From contig CBDUXT010000009.1 of the NCBI GenBank assembly GCA_965371245.1, positions 1-64,000 on the forward strand: a stretch of 64,000 bases of DNA, in the 5' to 3' direction. The notes under the pieces were generated by a model. The model searched no databases and was not told the DNA's origin. It worked only from the letters and a program-made list of their open reading frames with translations. The stretch is from CBDUXT01 sp965371245. Lineage in GTDB: Bacteria; Planctomycetota; Phycisphaerae; UBA1845. This document shows positions 63,149-64,000 of the stretch, one piece after another (within the stretch, counting starts at the first letter, position 1; the number at the start of each line of letters is the position of its first letter). A program made the translations under genes and the position numbers.

Positions 63149-63904
63149 GTGTCGGTCGCGCGGGAAGCAACGATCCAAGCGGAGGCGCCGACGGAGGCGC
63201 CGGGTTCGTGCCGCGCCGCCGAGGCGTCCGGCACGGGCTCGCCGCCAAGCGCCGTCGCCTCGGGGCACTACGACAGGCATTACTTCGACTGGCAGAAGAA
63301 CATCGGCGCGTTCGGCGGCATCGCCAACAAGATCAAGTTCGAGGCGTTCATCCGTCCGGATGACAACGTCATCGACTTCGGCTGCGGTGGGGGGTACCTG
63401 CTGGAGAACCTGACTTGTCGTGGGAAGATCGGCATCGAGATTAACCCGACGGCCGCAGCACAGGCGCGGGACCACGGGCTCACGACGCACGCGTCGGTCG
63501 AAGGAGTCCCCGACGGTTGGGCCGACGTGATCGTCTCGAACAACGCACTCGAACATACCGAGCAGCCGCTGACAGAGCTCACCCGGTTGTATCCCAAGCT
63601 CCGGCCCGGCGGGTTGCTGGTTCTGGTCGTCCCGTGTGAATCGATTCGGTACGCTTACAGGCCGCGCGACATCAATCAGCACCTCTATAGCTTCAGCCCG
63701 ATGTGCATCGGAAACCTCTGCACTCGGGCCGGGTTCGAGGTGATTCGCTCCGAGCCGTTCCTGCACAAATGGCCGCCGCGCTATGCGACGGTCATGCAGC
63801 TTCTGGGGCTTCGGCTCTTTCACGTCGTGTGCCGCGTGTACAGCCGATGGGAGCGGAGTTGGTTTCAGGTCCGGGTCGTGGCCCGGCGGCCGGAAACGGC
63901 GTGA
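63149..63904 (+). CDS. SAM-dependent methyltransferase (Methyltransf_11/23 type)
   Basis: 251 residues from GTG 63149, with AAGGAGG about 10 bases upstream in the end of the preceding gene. SAM motifs: DDNVIDFGCGGGYLLENL, IGIEINPTAAAQARDHG, VIVSNNALEHTEQPLTEL and LRPGGLLVLVVP. LYSFSPMCIGNLCTRAGFEVI is typical of the C-terminal part. Likely modifies a sugar or lipid in the glycan pathway. The last 40 bases overlap, tail to tail, a minus-strand gene. Confidence 0.85.
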   Translation: MSVAREATIQAEAPTEAPGSCRAAEASGTGSPPSAVASGHYDRHYFDWQKNIGAFGGIANKIKFEAFIRPDDNVIDFGCGGGYLLENLTCRGKIGIEINPTAAAQARDHGLTTHASVEGVPDGWADVIVSNNALEHTEQPLTELTRLYPKLRPGGLLVLVVPCESIRYAYRPRDINQHLYSFSPMCIGNLCTRAGFEVIRSEPFLHKWPPRYATVMQLLGLRLFHVVCRVYSRWERSWFQVRVVARRPETA

Positions 63905-64000
63905 CCGCCCGCGGTGCTCGCCAGCGCGCCGGTCAGCAGGTCGAGGAGCTCACCCATTCTCGTCGTGTAGCGATGATCGCGGAGCGTGCGTTTCTGACCG
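63865..64000 (-). CDS. C-terminal end of gene entering from the right (GT4/CgeB-like?)
   Basis: Partial frame on the minus strand, open from the window end to TGA at 63865-63867: 44 residues, beginning GQKRTLRDHRYTTRMGELL. The pattern LRxHxYxxRMxELLDLL is typical of the C-termini of CgeB-like and GT4 glycosyltransferases, so this may be another glycan gene. Too short to be certain; the overlap with the methyltransferase end is unusual but possible. Confidence 0.45.
   Translation of the reverse strand, partial: GQKRTLRDHRYTTRMGELLDLLTGALASTAGGHAVSGRRATTRT

Overview
The window reads as high-GC chromosomal DNA from a planctomycete, probably a Phycisphaerae-like or related lineage. Evidence: a secreted repeat protein ending in a dockerin-like EF-hand tail, a choice-of-anchor-B type secreted protein, many small secreted proteins with signal peptides, a giant Ser/Thr kinase with TolB-like/TPR modules, and many surface-polysaccharide genes. 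GC-rich codon use also produces very long false antisense frames. Assignment to phylum is an inference from gene style.

Layout. 1-8.76 kb: a minus-strand surface-glycan cluster (GT2, AsnB, alpha-toroid protein, B12 radical SAM, Wzx-type flippase, GH43/GH130-like propeller, membrane protein). Four of its seven genes carry lesions: a G7 frameshift, an internal deletion, a frameshift plus stop, and an in-frame TGA. 8.8-11.1 kb: a repeat-bearing spacer, then a beta-propeller/dockerin protein. 11.1-17.9 kb: a minus-strand operon with an ABC-2 O-antigen-type exporter, two glycosyltransferases, an APC permease and an ACMSD-type amidohydrolase, divergent from an asparagine-synthase-like gene that lacks the N-terminal nucleophile Cys. 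19.9-22.5 kb: gpsA, a small peptide gene and an SH3 protein. 22.9-26.3 kb: a tightly overlapping pabB-pabC-nif3 operon (p-aminobenzoate/folate). 26.3-31 kb: PAS histidine kinase, probable lipoprotein, ferritin-like protein and NAD synthetase. 31.6-34.1 kb: copper chaperone and CopA ATPase. 34.7-39.2 kb: secreted LVIVD-type protein, secreted amidohydrolase, GNAT acetyltransferase. 39.3-44.6 kb: two GT39/ArnT-like membrane loci, one an in-frame double.

44.6-48.7 kb is a foreign island: IS630 relic, truncated serine recombinase, four small genes of unknown function, and a divergent tyrosine recombinase abutting an intact tRNA-Ala(TGC). 49.2-54.7 kb: beta-helix protein, S9-like hydrolase, phosphofructokinase, rsmG and a CmoB-like methyltransferase. 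54.8-60.4 kb: a 1,864-residue kinase with three TolB-like/TPR modules. 60.6-64 kb: a glycosyltransferase, two methyltransferases and the end of a further minus-strand gene, probably another glycan cluster.

Structure beyond genes: at least four intergenic repeat families. (A) An approximately 100-125 bp element ending in a CCGCGGGC-type hairpin (three long and two short copies). (B) An approximately 145 bp element with 10-bp perfect arms, twice between convergent genes. (C) A pair of self-complementary GCAGGTC-GAT-GACCTGC palindromes in inverted orientation. (D) Two nested long hairpins sharing a 19-base core upstream of the copper genes. The broken cluster at the left, the tRNA-linked island and these repeat families are the most unusual parts of the window.
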